Part shown: positions 31,322-39,712 of the stretch, one piece after another
Layout: each line of letters starts with the position of its first letter
How positions within the stretch are numbered: position 1 is the first letter of the stretch
Translations under genes and position numbers: made by a program
Notes under the pieces: generated by a model
The model's database searches: none
Told to the model about the DNA's origin: nothing
The model's input: the letters and a program-made list of their open reading frames with translations, nothing else
Origin: Nocardiopsis sp. FR4
Lineage (GTDB): Bacteria; Actinomycetota; Actinomycetes; Streptosporangiales; Streptosporangiaceae
Direction: 5' to 3'
DNA length: 62,752 nt
Assembly: GCF_009830945.1 (NCBI RefSeq)
Contig: NZ_VWVV01000037.1
Coordinates: 1 to 62,752, forward strand

Positions 31322-32107
31322 TCAGAGCGCCTCACCGGGGAGCGCGGTGTAGGCCGCGGCGAGCCTGCGGACCAGCCCGGACTGCGGCAGGTGGACGCCG
31401 TCGATGGCGGACACCTGCCGCACCCCGGTGGCGGCGTTGGCGGTGAACGCGCCCGCCACGCGGGTGCTCGCCGCCGCGGCGATCGGCCGGGTGGACACGG
31501 GTACGCCGATCTCCCGGGCGGCCCGCTCGACGAGCCGGGCCGTCACCCCCGGCAGGCAGGGGGCCTGCGGCCAGACGAGGCCGCCGCCGTCCACGAAGCC
31601 GATGTTCCAGGTGGGGCCCTCCGAGACCCGGCCGTCGACGCCCATGAACAGGGCGTCGTCGTAGCCGTCCAGTTGGGCGGCGCGGCGCTGGTACAGGGCC
31701 CCGAACAGTCCGGTGCCCTTGACCCGGGGGGTGTCGCGGGCGAACAGGCGGGTGCCCAGGCGCACGGGGGCCGGGGCCGTGGAGGGAGCGGGACGGGTGG
31801 TGACGAGGATCTGCGGGGTCTGGCGCGCGGCGGGGCGCCCGAGGTCCATGTGGGGGTCGAAGACGGTCACGCGCACCACCGAGGGGGAGGGGTGCGCGCG
31901 GGCGGAGCGCCGGGCGAGCTCGCGGACCCGGGAGGTGTCCAGGCCGGTGCCGAAGAGGGTCCGGCAGTCGTGGCTGAGGCGTTCCATGTGCAGGTCGAGC
32001 CCGCGCACGCGCAGGTCGGTGACGAGCATGGTGGTGAAGTGGCCGTAGCCGTACAGGGCCAGGCCCGCGAGTTCCCCGGTGCCCACGGGGCGTCCGTTCA
32101 GTTCCAT
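31322..32107 (-). CDS. Class IV PLP aminotransferase
   Basis: A 261-residue fold-type IV PLP enzyme, the family of branched-chain and D-amino-acid aminotransferases and aminodeoxychorismate lyase. The likely Schiff-base Lys lies in DTPRVKGTGL near residue 135, and the cofactor-phosphate segment is EGPTWNIGFV. The ATG at 32107 gives the family start (MELNGRPV). It is 46 bases downstream of the GntR gene on the same strand and next to the 5-oxoproline genes, so D-glutamate or a related amino acid is an attractive substrate, though aminodeoxychorismate lyase cannot be excluded. Confidence 0.85.
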   Translation of the reverse strand: MELNGRPVGTGELAGLALYGYGHFTTMLVTDLRVRGLDLHMERLSHDCRTLFGTGLDTSRVRELARRSARAHPSPSVVRVTVFDPHMDLGRPAARQTPQILVTTRPAPSTAPAPVRLGTRLFARDTPRVKGTGLFGALYQRRAAQLDGYDDALFMGVDGRVSEGPTWNIGFVDGGGLVWPQAPCLPGVTARLVERAAREIGVPVSTRPIAAAASTRVAGAFTANAATGVRQVSAIDGVHLPQSGLVRRLAAAYTALPGEAL

Positions 32108-32153
32108 GAGGCCTTCATGATGGCACTCCGGGCGCCTTCGGGAACGCGGGTTG

Positions 32154-32852
32154 TCAGGCGCGCTCCTCCATCGCGGTGAGCAGCTGCCTCTCCGAGGCCG
32201 CGAGGTAGGCCTCCAGCTCCTCGGCGGCCCCGGCCGGGTCACCGGAGGCCAGGAGCGTGTGGATTCTGCGGTTCCAGTCGAGGTAGGGGGCGTGGAACTC
32301 GCGGGGCGCGTCCATCACGTGGAACACCAGGCGGGTCTCGGCGAGCACCTGGCTCATGAACTCGTTCACCCGCGCGCTCCCGGCCAGCTCGGCCACCGCC
32401 TGGTGGAAGCGCATGTTGGCCGTGCCCATCCGCCACCAGTCCCGCCGCTCCCGGGCGGCCTCGCCCTCGTCCACGGCCGAGCCGACCAGCCGCACGGCAT
32501 CGGGGCCGGGGTCGACCGCGCCGCGCAGCGCGGGCAGTTCCAGGGTCCGGCGCGCCTTGAACAGGTCGCACACGTCCTCGCTGGTGGGCAGGCCGACGAA
32601 CACCCCGCGATGCATCTGGTGCACCAGCAGCCTCTCCCGGACCAGCAGCCGGAAGGCCTCGCGCAGTGTGTTGCGGGAGACCCCGAACTCCTCGCACAGC
32701 CGCTCCTCCGACAGGCGCTGCCCGGGCGGGTACACGCCGTCGATGAGCGACTCGCGCAGCAGCTCGGCCACCCGCTCGGCCTGGGTCGGTAGCGGGGGCA
32801 GCGGGCGTGGACGGCCGGTGGGCCGGGCGGTGCGGGCGTCCGTGGCCGTCAC
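32154..32852 (-). CDS. GntR-family regulator with FCD domain
   Basis: A 232-residue FadR/VanR-type GntR repressor. The winged helix is at about residues 25-88 (GVYPPGQRLSEERLCEEFGVSRNTLREAFRLLVRE), followed by an all-helical FCD effector domain whose metal-binding residues (an Asp and several His) are plausible in MRFHQAVAEL and the later helices. The GTG at 32852 follows AAGGAG. It is divergent from the NRAMP-like/pxp operon, 262 bases apart, and upstream of the class IV aminotransferase, so it probably controls both. The Bacillus equivalent locus uses an IclR-type regulator (KipR) instead. Confidence 0.9.
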   Translation of the reverse strand: MTATDARTARPTGRPRPLPPLPTQAERVAELLRESLIDGVYPPGQRLSEERLCEEFGVSRNTLREAFRLLVRERLLVHQMHRGVFVGLPTSEDVCDLFKARRTLELPALRGAVDPGPDAVRLVGSAVDEGEAARERRDWWRMGTANMRFHQAVAELAGSARVNEFMSQVLAETRLVFHVMDAPREFHAPYLDWNRRIHTLLASGDPAGAAEELEAYLAASERQLLTAMEERA

Positions 32853-33033
32853 GGGTGCTCCTTACGAAGGCTGGTGATCGGTGTACTCCATTGTCACCGA
32901 CGCGGCGCCCTCCCGGTGAGGGTGGGGTGATCGGATGAGCGGGTGCGGGAAGGCCCGTGGGGCGGGTGAAACGGGAGTCGCCGTCTGTGACGCCGGTGAC
33001 CTGGGTTTTTTGCACATCGGCTCTTTACTCTTC

Positions 33034-33069
33034 TTGTTGGATCGAAGTATCGTTCAACAATCCAACGAT
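33034..33069. promoter_or_regulatory. Nested inverted repeats, candidate GntR operator
   Basis: An AT-rich stretch between the divergent GntR and NRAMP-like genes holds TTGTTG (33034-33039) with CAACAA (33055-33060) and ATCGTT (33049-33054) with AACGAT (33064-33069). It lies 46 bases before the NRAMP-like start, a reasonable place for repression. Confidence 0.5.
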
Positions 33070-33114
33070 GAGGCGGTCGATGACCGCGACCCCCGCACCC
33101 CCTTGGAGAGTTCC

Positions 33115-34365
33115 ATGGGCGACACGCCCCCCGCACCCCCGAAGGTGCGCCCCCGTCCCGGGCGGGTCGTGCTGAGCAGCGGCCTGCTCGGCGCGATGTT
33201 CCTCATGGCGACCAGCGCCATCGGCCCCGGATTCATCACCCAGACCACGACGTTCACCGCGCAGCTCGGGGCGACCTTCGCGTTCGCCATCCTCGTCTCG
33301 GTGCTGGTCGACATCGCCGTCCAGCTCAACATCTGGCGGGTCATCGGCGTCGCCGACGCGCGCGCCCAGGACCTGGCCAACAAGGTCCTGCCCGGCGCGG
33401 GCTACCTGCTCGCCGCCCTCATCGTCTTCGGCGGTCTGGTCTTCAACGTCGGCAACCTCGCGGGCACCGGGCTCGGCCTGGACGCGATGACCGGCCTCGA
33501 CCCCCGGCTCGGCGCCGTCCTGTCCGCGCTGCTGGCCGTCGTCATCCTCGGGGTCAGGCGGCTGGGCGTGGCCCTGGACCGGATCCTCATCGTCCTCGGG
33601 GTGGCCATGATCGGCCTCACCCTCCACGTCGCCGTCGTGTCCCGGCCCCCGGTCGGCGAGGCCGTGCGCCAGGCCGTCCTGCCCGAGCAGCTCGGTGCGG
33701 ACGTCTTCCTCGCCACCGTCACCATCATCGGCGGCACCGTCGGCGGCTACATCACCTACGCGGGCGCCCACCGCCTCGTCGAGTCCGGCCAGGGCGGCCG
33801 GGACAACGTGCGGGCCATCACCCGGACCTCCGTCACCGGCATCGTCGTCACCGGGGTCATGCGGGTGCTCCTGTTCCTGGCCATCCTCGGCGTGGTCACC
33901 GGCGGAGCCGACCTGATGGCGGCGGCCAACCCCGCGGCCGAGGCCTTCCGCCAGGCCGCGGGCGAGGCCGGCATGCGCCTGTTCGGCATGATCATGTGGG
34001 CCGCGGCGGTCAGCTCCGTCATCGGCGCCTCCTACACCTCGGTCTCCTTCGTCACCAGCTTCCATCCGTGGCTGGAGAGGCGCCGGGGCCTCCTGGTCAC
34101 CGTGTTCATCGGTGTCTCCCTGCTCATCCTGCTGCTGTCCGGCCAGGCCCCGGGCACGCTGCTCATCCTGGCGGGCGCCCTCAACGGCGTGATCCTCCCC
34201 GTCGGCCTCGGCATCATGCTGTGGGTCGCGGCCCGCCGCTCCCGCGACCTGCTGGGCGGGTACCGCTACCCGCGCTGGCTGGTGGCCGTCGGCGTCCTGG
34301 CCTGGGTGCTCACCGCCTACATGGCGGCCAACTCCCTGGGCGGCATCGCCGCCCTCTGGCAGTAG
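33115..34365 (+). CDS. NRAMP-related transporter without the metal-binding motifs (YcsG-like)
   Basis: A 416-residue membrane protein with ~11 helices of the NRAMP/LeuT fold. The canonical metal motif DPGN in TM1 is GPGF here (SAIGPGFITQTT), and the TM6 MPH motif is replaced (TVGGYITYAGAHR), so it is probably not a divalent-metal importer. Related proteins (YcsG in Bacillus subtilis) are encoded with the 5-oxoprolinase genes, as here. Uptake of 5-oxoproline or another organic substrate is an inference from context. The ATG at 33115 follows TTGGAGAG. Confidence 0.85.
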   Translation: MGDTPPAPPKVRPRPGRVVLSSGLLGAMFLMATSAIGPGFITQTTTFTAQLGATFAFAILVSVLVDIAVQLNIWRVIGVADARAQDLANKVLPGAGYLLAALIVFGGLVFNVGNLAGTGLGLDAMTGLDPRLGAVLSALLAVVILGVRRLGVALDRILIVLGVAMIGLTLHVAVVSRPPVGEAVRQAVLPEQLGADVFLATVTIIGGTVGGYITYAGAHRLVESGQGGRDNVRAITRTSVTGIVVTGVMRVLLFLAILGVVTGGADLMAAANPAAEAFRQAAGEAGMRLFGMIMWAAAVSSVIGASYTSVSFVTSFHPWLERRRGLLVTVFIGVSLLILLLSGQAPGTLLILAGALNGVILPVGLGIMLWVAARRSRDLLGGYRYPRWLVAVGVLAWVLTAYMAANSLGGIAALWQ

Positions 34366-34371
34366 CCGGCC

Positions 34372-34398
34372 GGGGCGCGGTCCGGCCGGCCGCGCCCC
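34372..34398 (+). terminator. Hairpin between the NRAMP-like gene and pxpA
   Basis: 9-base arms 34372-34380 and 34390-34398 pair perfectly. A second, bulged stem (34413-34422 with 34427-34435) follows. They may attenuate rather than end transcription, because pxpA has no obvious separate promoter. Confidence 0.4.
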
Positions 34399-34465
34399 TT
34401 CGACCAAGCCCGCTGACCGGGTAGGAACCCGTCAGGGACCCCGAGAAGAACGAGGAGCACCGACG

Positions 34466-35233
34466 TTGCGCATCGACCTCAACTCCGACCTGGGCGAGAG
34501 CTTCGGCCGCTGGGAACTGGGTGACGACCGGGCCCTGCTGTCCATCGTCACCAGTGCCAACGTCGCGTGCGGGTTCCACGCCGGGGACCCGTCCGTGCTG
34601 CGCCGCACCACGCGTGAGGCCGCGGACAGGGGAGTGGCCGTCGGCGCGCACGTGGCCTACCGCGACCTCGCCGGTTTCGGCCGCCGCTTCGTGGACGTGC
34701 CCCCCGCCGAACTCACCGACGAGGTCCTCTACCAGCTCGGCGCCCTGTCCGCGTTCACCCGGCTGGCCGGGGACCGGATCCGCTACGTCAAGCCGCACGG
34801 CGCCCTGTACAACGCGATCGTCCACCACGAGCAACAGGCCGCCGCCGTGGTCGGGGCCGTCCGGGCCTTCGACCCCGCGCTGCCCGTCCTGGGCCTGCCC
34901 GGCTCGGTGTTCCTGCGCCTGGCCGAGGAGGCCGGGCTGCCCGCCCACCGCGAGGCCTTCGCCGACCGCGCCTACACCCCCCGGGGCACCCTCGTCTCCC
35001 GGCGCGAGCCCGGTGCGGTCCTGCACGACCCCGAGCACATCGCCGAGCGCTGCCTGCGCATCGCCCGCGGCGAGCCGATCGAGGCGGTGGACGGCACCCC
35101 GATCGTGGTCGGGGCCGACTCCCTGTGCGTGCACGGCGACAGCCCCGGAGCGGTGGACATCGCCCGCGCGGTGGCCGCCCGGCTGCGCGCCGAGGGCGTC
35201 ACCGTCGCGCCGTTCACCGGGGAGGACGCGTGA
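34466..35233 (+). CDS. pxpA: 5-oxoprolinase subunit A (LamB/YcsF family)
   Basis: PxpA works with PxpB and PxpC to hydrolyse 5-oxo-L-proline (pyroglutamate) to glutamate using ATP. The 255-residue protein opens with the family signature DLNSDLGESFG and has SANVACGFHAGDP near residue 30 and VKPHGALYN near residue 110. The start is a TTG at 34466 after CGAGGAG. Its stop overlaps pxpB (GTGA), and pxpB overlaps pxpC the same way, so the three subunits are translated in coupled fashion. Confidence 0.95.
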   Translation: MRIDLNSDLGESFGRWELGDDRALLSIVTSANVACGFHAGDPSVLRRTTREAADRGVAVGAHVAYRDLAGFGRRFVDVPPAELTDEVLYQLGALSAFTRLAGDRIRYVKPHGALYNAIVHHEQQAAAVVGAVRAFDPALPVLGLPGSVFLRLAEEAGLPAHREAFADRAYTPRGTLVSRREPGAVLHDPEHIAERCLRIARGEPIEAVDGTPIVVGADSLCVHGDSPGAVDIARAVAARLRAEGVTVAPFTGEDA

Positions 35234-35868
35234 ACCACCGGGAGGGGGCCGTGCGCGTCCTGCGGTGCGCCGACACCGGCGTGCTCGTGGAGGTCGCCGG
35301 CCTGGCCGAGGTGATCGCCCTGCGCGCCGCGCTGGCGGCGGCCCCCGTCCCCGGGGTCACCGACCTCGTCCCGGCCGCCCGCACACTGCTGCTGCGCATC
35401 GGGCCGGGGACCGACCCGGACGCCGTCGCCGACGCGGTCACCGCCCTGCCCCCGCCGCCGGAGGCCGGAGGGGAACCCGGCGAGACCGTCACCCTTCCCG
35501 TCGTCTACGACGGTGAGGACCTCGACGACGTCGCCGCACTCACCGGCCTCAGCCGCGATGAGGTGGTCCGGGCGCACACCGAGGCCACCTGGACCGTCGC
35601 CTTCTGCGGCTTCGCCCCCGGTTTCGGCTACATGGTCGGCGACGACCCGCGCCTGCGCGTGCCCCGACGGGGCGAGGCGCGCACCCGCGTGCCCGCCGGG
35701 TCGGTGGCCCTGGCCGGGGAGTTCACCGGCGTGTACCCGCGCAGCTCCCCCGGCGGCTGGCAACTGCTCGGCCGCACCGAGGCGCGGGTCTGGGACCTGG
35801 ACCGCCAACCCCCCGGCCTGCTCAGGCCCGGGGTGCGCGTCCGCTTCACCGACGCGGGGCTCCCGTGA
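35230..35868 (+). CDS. pxpB: 5-oxoprolinase subunit B (KipI family)
   Basis: A 212-residue PxpB/KipI-type protein. It has the conserved FCGFAPGFGYMVG and the RTRVPAGSVALAGEFTGVYPRSSPGGWQ regions. KipI was first described as an inhibitor of the Bacillus sporulation kinase KinA, but the conserved role is 5-oxoprolinase together with PxpA and PxpC. The GTG at 35230 overlaps the pxpA stop (GTGA). The frame is open upstream, but no family similarity is found there. Confidence 0.94.
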   Translation: MNHREGAVRVLRCADTGVLVEVAGLAEVIALRAALAAAPVPGVTDLVPAARTLLLRIGPGTDPDAVADAVTALPPPPEAGGEPGETVTLPVVYDGEDLDDVAALTGLSRDEVVRAHTEATWTVAFCGFAPGFGYMVGDDPRLRVPRRGEARTRVPAGSVALAGEFTGVYPRSSPGGWQLLGRTEARVWDLDRQPPGLLRPGVRVRFTDAGLP

Positions 35869-36746
35869 GCGCGCCCGCCGGCGGCACCCGCCGCTCCGCA
35901 CTGGAGGTCGTGGCCGCCGGACCCCTGACCACGGTCCAGGACGCGGGCCGGTTCGGCCACGCCGACCTGGGGGTGGGCCGCTCCGGCGCCGCCGACGCCG
36001 CCTCCTACGCCCTGGCCAACCGGCTGCTCGCCAACCCGCCGGGGGCCGCCGCCCTGGAGACCACCCTGGGCGGCCTGCGCGTGCGCGCCCGGGGGCCCGT
36101 CACCGTCTCCCTCACCGGCGCCGAGGCCCCGGTGACGGTGGACGGGCGCGGCGCGGCCGCCAACGCGGTCCTGCACCTGCCCGACGGCGCGGAACTGGCC
36201 CTGGGCGTGCCCGAACGGGGCCTGCGCTCCTACCTGGGCGTGCGCGGCGGGTTGGACGTCCCGCCGGTCCTGGGCTCGCGCAGCACCGACCTCCTCGCCG
36301 GGCTGGGCCCCGACCTGCCGGTCCCGGGGGCACTGCTCCCGGTCGGCCCCGCACCCGCCGCCCCGCCCAACGTCGACCAGGCCCCGGTCGCGCCCGTCGG
36401 AGGCTCCGAGGTGCGGCTCCGGGTCCGGCTGGGACCGCGCGACGACTGGTTCACCGAGGAGGCCGTCGCGACGCTGCTCTCGTGCGCGTACGAGGTCACC
36501 CCGCGCAGCGACCGGGTGGGCGCGCGCCTGTCCGGGCCCGGGCTGGAGCGAGCGCGCTCCGGCGAACTGCCCAGCGAGGGCATGGTCGCGGGCTCCCTCC
36601 AGGTGCCGCCCGGCGGAGAGCCGGTGCTGTTCCTGGCCGACCACCCCGTCACCGGCGGCTACCCCGTGGTGGCCGTCGTGTACTCGGCGGACCTGCCCGG
36701 GGCCGCCCAGGCGCGCCCGGGCACCCGGATCCGCTTCACCCTCTGA
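35865..36746 (+). CDS. pxpC: 5-oxoprolinase subunit C (KipA/biotin-dependent-carboxylase-like)
   Basis: A 293-residue PxpC/KipA-type protein (allophanate hydrolase subunit 2 fold). Diagnostic segments are TTVQDAGRFGHADLGVGRSGAAD near residues 22-44, LGVRGGLDVPPVLGSRSTD, and PSEGMVAGSLQVPPGGEPV near residue 240. The GTG start overlaps the pxpB stop by 4 bases. It completes the oxoprolinase set; the DUF1445 gene follows after 33 bases. Confidence 0.94.
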   Translation: MSAPAGGTRRSALEVVAAGPLTTVQDAGRFGHADLGVGRSGAADAASYALANRLLANPPGAAALETTLGGLRVRARGPVTVSLTGAEAPVTVDGRGAAANAVLHLPDGAELALGVPERGLRSYLGVRGGLDVPPVLGSRSTDLLAGLGPDLPVPGALLPVGPAPAAPPNVDQAPVAPVGGSEVRLRVRLGPRDDWFTEEAVATLLSCAYEVTPRSDRVGARLSGPGLERARSGELPSEGMVAGSLQVPPGGEPVLFLADHPVTGGYPVVAVVYSADLPGAAQARPGTRIRFTL

Positions 36747-36779
36747 CCACCGGCCCCGCACCCCCGGAAGGCAGTGACC

Positions 36780-37562
36780 ATGACCGTGCCAGCCGACCTC
36801 CCCCCGGCCCGCGCCCGCGCGCTCTTCCGCGACGGGCTGCGGGTGCCGACCGCGGGCTACAGCGCGGGGTACGCGCAGGCCAACCTTCTCGCCCTGCCCC
36901 GCGAACTCGCCTTCGACTTCCTGCTGTTCGCCCAGCGCAACCCCAAGCCCTGCCCCGTCCTGGACGTCACCGAGCCGGGGGAGACCAGCGCCTCGATCTT
37001 CGACGGCGACCTGCGCACGGACCTGCCCGCCTACCGGGTCTACCGCCACGGCGCCCTGGCGGAGGAGCGCACCGACGTCACCGACCTGTGGCGCGGGGAC
37101 CTGGTGTCCTTCCTCATCGGGTGCAGCTTCACCTTCGAGGCGCCGCTGCTGGAGGCGGGGGTCCCGGTCCGCCACATCGAGACCGGGCGCAACGTCGCCA
37201 TGTACACCACCAACCGGCCGTGCCGCCCCGCGGGCCGGTTCCGGGGCCCGCTCGTGGTCTCCATGCGGCCGGTCCCCGCCGACCGCGTCGCCGACGCGGT
37301 GCGCGTCACCTCCCGCTACCCGGCGGTACACGGCGCCCCCGTGCACGTGGGAGACCCCGCCGCCCTGGGGATCGGGGACCTGGGCCGGCCCGACCACGGG
37401 GACCCGGTGGAGGTACGCCCCGGCGAGGTTCCGGTCTTCTGGGCGTGCGGGGTCACCCCGCAGGAGGCCGTGATGGCCTCCGCCCCGGAGTTCGCCATCG
37501 GACACGCCCCCGGGCACATGGCCGTCACCGACGCGCGCGACTCCGACTACCAGGTGCCCTGA
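36780..37562 (+). CDS. DUF1445 putative hydro-lyase (YcsI-like; D-glutamate cyclase family)
   Basis: A 260-residue DUF1445 protein. Typical segments are AGYSAGYAQANLLALP, the FLIGCSFTFEAPLLEAG block with its Cys, and GVTPQEAVMASAPEFAIGHAPGHM. The fold is shared with mammalian D-glutamate cyclase (DGLUCY), which forms 5-oxo-D-proline from D-glutamate, and fits the oxoprolinase context; the annotation hydro-lyase is generic. The ATG at 36780 is 8 bases after GGAAGG; a GTG at 36774 is too close to the Shine-Dalgarno. It ends the pxp operon. Confidence 0.88.
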   Translation: MTVPADLPPARARALFRDGLRVPTAGYSAGYAQANLLALPRELAFDFLLFAQRNPKPCPVLDVTEPGETSASIFDGDLRTDLPAYRVYRHGALAEERTDVTDLWRGDLVSFLIGCSFTFEAPLLEAGVPVRHIETGRNVAMYTTNRPCRPAGRFRGPLVVSMRPVPADRVADAVRVTSRYPAVHGAPVHVGDPAALGIGDLGRPDHGDPVEVRPGEVPVFWACGVTPQEAVMASAPEFAIGHAPGHMAVTDARDSDYQVP

Positions 37563-37639
37563 CGCGGAGCGCCCCGGGGTTTGCCGTGGGGGTGCCCGGG
37601 TAGGCGCGGGCCCGAAGCGCCAACCAAGGAGGACCACCC

Positions 37640-38128
37640 GTGAACAGCCGAGAGCACCTGATCAGCTGGCTCAACGACGCCTACTCGATGGAGAAGTCCC
37701 TGGAGGAGACCCTGGAGCGCCACGCCAAGGACGCCGAGGGGGACCCCGAGATGCACGCGCGCATCACCCAGCACATCGAGGAGACGCGCGCGCAGGCGGA
37801 GACGGTTCAGGGGTGCATCGAGTCCCTGGGCGGCAAGGTCTCCAAGGTCAAGAGCGCCCTGGCCGGGATGATGGGCTCGGTGCAGGGCATGGCGAACAAG
37901 CCCGCGGGCGACACGATGGTCAAGAACGCCCTCGCCGACTACTCGGCCGAGCACTTCGAGATCGCCTCCTACCGCGCGCTGATCGACGCGGCCCGGACGC
38001 TGGGCGAGGAGCAGATCGCGCAGAAGCTGACCGCCATCCTGCGCCAGGAGGAGGACATGGCCCGCTTCCTGGAGGAGCGGCTCCCCGGCGCGGTGCAGAA
38101 GGCGCTCGTCGAGGCCGACCGCGACTAG
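37640..38128 (+). CDS. DUF892 ferritin-like protein (YciE/YciF type)
   Basis: A 162-residue all-helical protein of the DUF892 family, with a ferritin-like four-helix bundle. Candidate metal ligands are in MEKSLEETLERH, ITQHIEET, EHFEIASYRAL and ILRQEEDMARFLEE, a spacing of Glu/His typical of the fold. Relatives are stress-induced (osmotic and envelope stress), and the exact activity is unknown. The GTG at 37640 follows AAGGAGG, one of the strongest Shine-Dalgarno sites here. It converges with the VWA gene. Confidence 0.88.
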   Translation: MNSREHLISWLNDAYSMEKSLEETLERHAKDAEGDPEMHARITQHIEETRAQAETVQGCIESLGGKVSKVKSALAGMMGSVQGMANKPAGDTMVKNALADYSAEHFEIASYRALIDAARTLGEEQIAQKLTAILRQEEDMARFLEERLPGAVQKALVEADRD

Positions 38129-38159
38129 GGACCCGACCATCGAGGACGGTGCGGCTCAG

Positions 38160-38178
38160 GACCGCCGCGGGGGCGGTC
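38160..38178. terminator. Short hairpin between the DUF892 and VWA genes
   Basis: 7-base arms 38160-38166 and 38172-38178 enclose 5 bases. The structure touches the VWA stop codon and lies 32 bases past the DUF892 stop. Confidence 0.4.
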
Positions 38179-39559
38179 AGCCCCCTTCGGAGGAGGGCCG
38201 GTCCGGAGCGGGGCGGCCCTTGTCGGTCTGCTCGCCCCGGATGCGGCGCCCCCGGGCGACGGCGGGACCGCCGCCCTCCCCGGGCTGGCGCGGTGTCCCC
38301 GGCGGCCGCTGGCGGCCGCTCTTGCGCGAGTGCCCCGCCTGGCTGGCGAACAGGGCCTTGGAGGTGCGGGACGCGTCGTCGCTCCGGGCCATCTGGGCCA
38401 TCCGCCCCAGTTCGGCGGCCTGTTCGGCCGCCTCCGCCTCCGGCGCCTGGGACGTGTGCGGGTCCAGCAGGTCGCGCCGGGCCCGCTCCAGGGTGTCGAC
38501 GGCGGCGTCGCGGTCGCCGCGGCGCAGGGCCTCACTGGCCTCGCGCTTGGCGGTCTGGGCACGCTGTACGGCCTCCTCGGTGCGCACCTCGGGCCGCGGC
38601 GTCCGCTCGGCGGCCTCCTCGCCGGGGACCACGTTGACCGTGACGGGCAGGGCGGCGGTGTAGGTGGTCAGCGTCGCCGGGTCCACGTAGGTGGCCTCCA
38701 GCACGGTGACGGCGGTCGTCCCCAGGGAGGCCAGCCCGGGAACGTCCAGGTGCAGGAGCAGGCGGCGCTTCTCACCGGAGTGGAAGTCGCCCAGATCGAC
38801 CACCACCGACCGGTCGGGCAGCTGGTGGGAGGGCATCTCCCCGGCCACACCGACGCCGCGCAGGTACGGGTCGACCGGAATCCGCAGTGACACGGCCTGG
38901 ACGGTCTTGGCCAGCAGGTACTCGGCCTCCTGGGCGATGAGGCTGCCCGCCGTGTCGGGGTCCTCGGCGAACAGGGCGCTGCCCGCGCCGCCGTCGGCCA
39001 CCGCGCCGAGCAGTTCCTCGTCGTAGCCCAGGCCGTACCCCAAGGTCGTGGTGGTGACCCCGTGCGCGTAGGCGTCGCTCGCCACACGCCGCAGGAGAGC
39101 GGAGTCGGTGACGCCCTGGTTGGTACGTCCGTCGGAGATCAGTACGAGGCTGGCACCGCGGTCGGCGCTGGCGCGGCGGGCCTCCTGCGCACCGCGCAGC
39201 AGCCCGCTGGACAGGTCGGTGCCGCCGGAGGCGCGCAGCGCCGAGATCCGTCGGCGCACCTCCGCCTTGTCGGTCAGCGGTCCGCACGGGACCTCGACCC
39301 GGGCCTGCTCGTTGAAGGACACCAGCCCGAAGTTGTCGGAAGGGGCCAGCCGGTCCACCAGGGAGAGCAGGGCCCGCACCGCGCCGTCCAGGCGTTCACC
39401 GGACATGGAGCCGCTGCGGTCCAGCACGATCTGCAGGGTCGAGGGAGGGCGTTGGACGTCCTCGGCGCGTTCGGGGGCGGTGATCTCCAACAGGAGGGAC
39501 ACGGCGTCGTCGGTGTCCAGGGGTACGGCGTCGAAGTCCAACAGCGCTGACAGGTGCAT
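38177..39559 (-). CDS. von Willebrand factor A domain protein
   Basis: A 460-residue cytosolic VWA protein with no signal peptide. The MIDAS metal site is DRSGSMSG (D47, S49, S51), with the Thr in ASGGTDLSSG and the Asp in LISDGRTNQG, so Mg-dependent protein binding is expected. A beta-sandwich-like middle region follows, then an Ala/Glu/Arg-rich helical segment (residues ~330-390) that may form a coiled coil, and a disordered Pro/Gly/Arg-rich C-terminus. The function is unknown; actinobacterial relatives occur near serine/threonine kinases and phosphatases, which are absent here. Confidence 0.85.
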   Translation of the reverse strand: MHLSALLDFDAVPLDTDDAVSLLLEITAPERAEDVQRPPSTLQIVLDRSGSMSGERLDGAVRALLSLVDRLAPSDNFGLVSFNEQARVEVPCGPLTDKAEVRRRISALRASGGTDLSSGLLRGAQEARRASADRGASLVLISDGRTNQGVTDSALLRRVASDAYAHGVTTTTLGYGLGYDEELLGAVADGGAGSALFAEDPDTAGSLIAQEAEYLLAKTVQAVSLRIPVDPYLRGVGVAGEMPSHQLPDRSVVVDLGDFHSGEKRRLLLHLDVPGLASLGTTAVTVLEATYVDPATLTTYTAALPVTVNVVPGEEAAERTPRPEVRTEEAVQRAQTAKREASEALRRGDRDAAVDTLERARRDLLDPHTSQAPEAEAAEQAAELGRMAQMARSDDASRTSKALFASQAGHSRKSGRQRPPGTPRQPGEGGGPAVARGRRIRGEQTDKGRPAPDRPSSEGG

Positions 39560-39712
39560 GCGGTCTCCGTGGGTGCGTATCGACTCCGGGGCGGTGTCCG
39601 TTCCAGCTTAGGAAGAGTACGGGCAGTGGTTGAGCACACTACATGACGGGGGCGGTCCCTCGACCGATCACCGGCCCGGAGCTTCGGAAACGGCCGTCAC
39701 CGGCCGTCGCGT

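Noticed and set aside
35513..37637. Long frames overlapping pxpC and DUF1445 on both strands
   Set aside because: Pro/Arg/Gly-rich shadows of pxpB, pxpC and the DUF1445 gene; the real frames show clear families and coupled starts.
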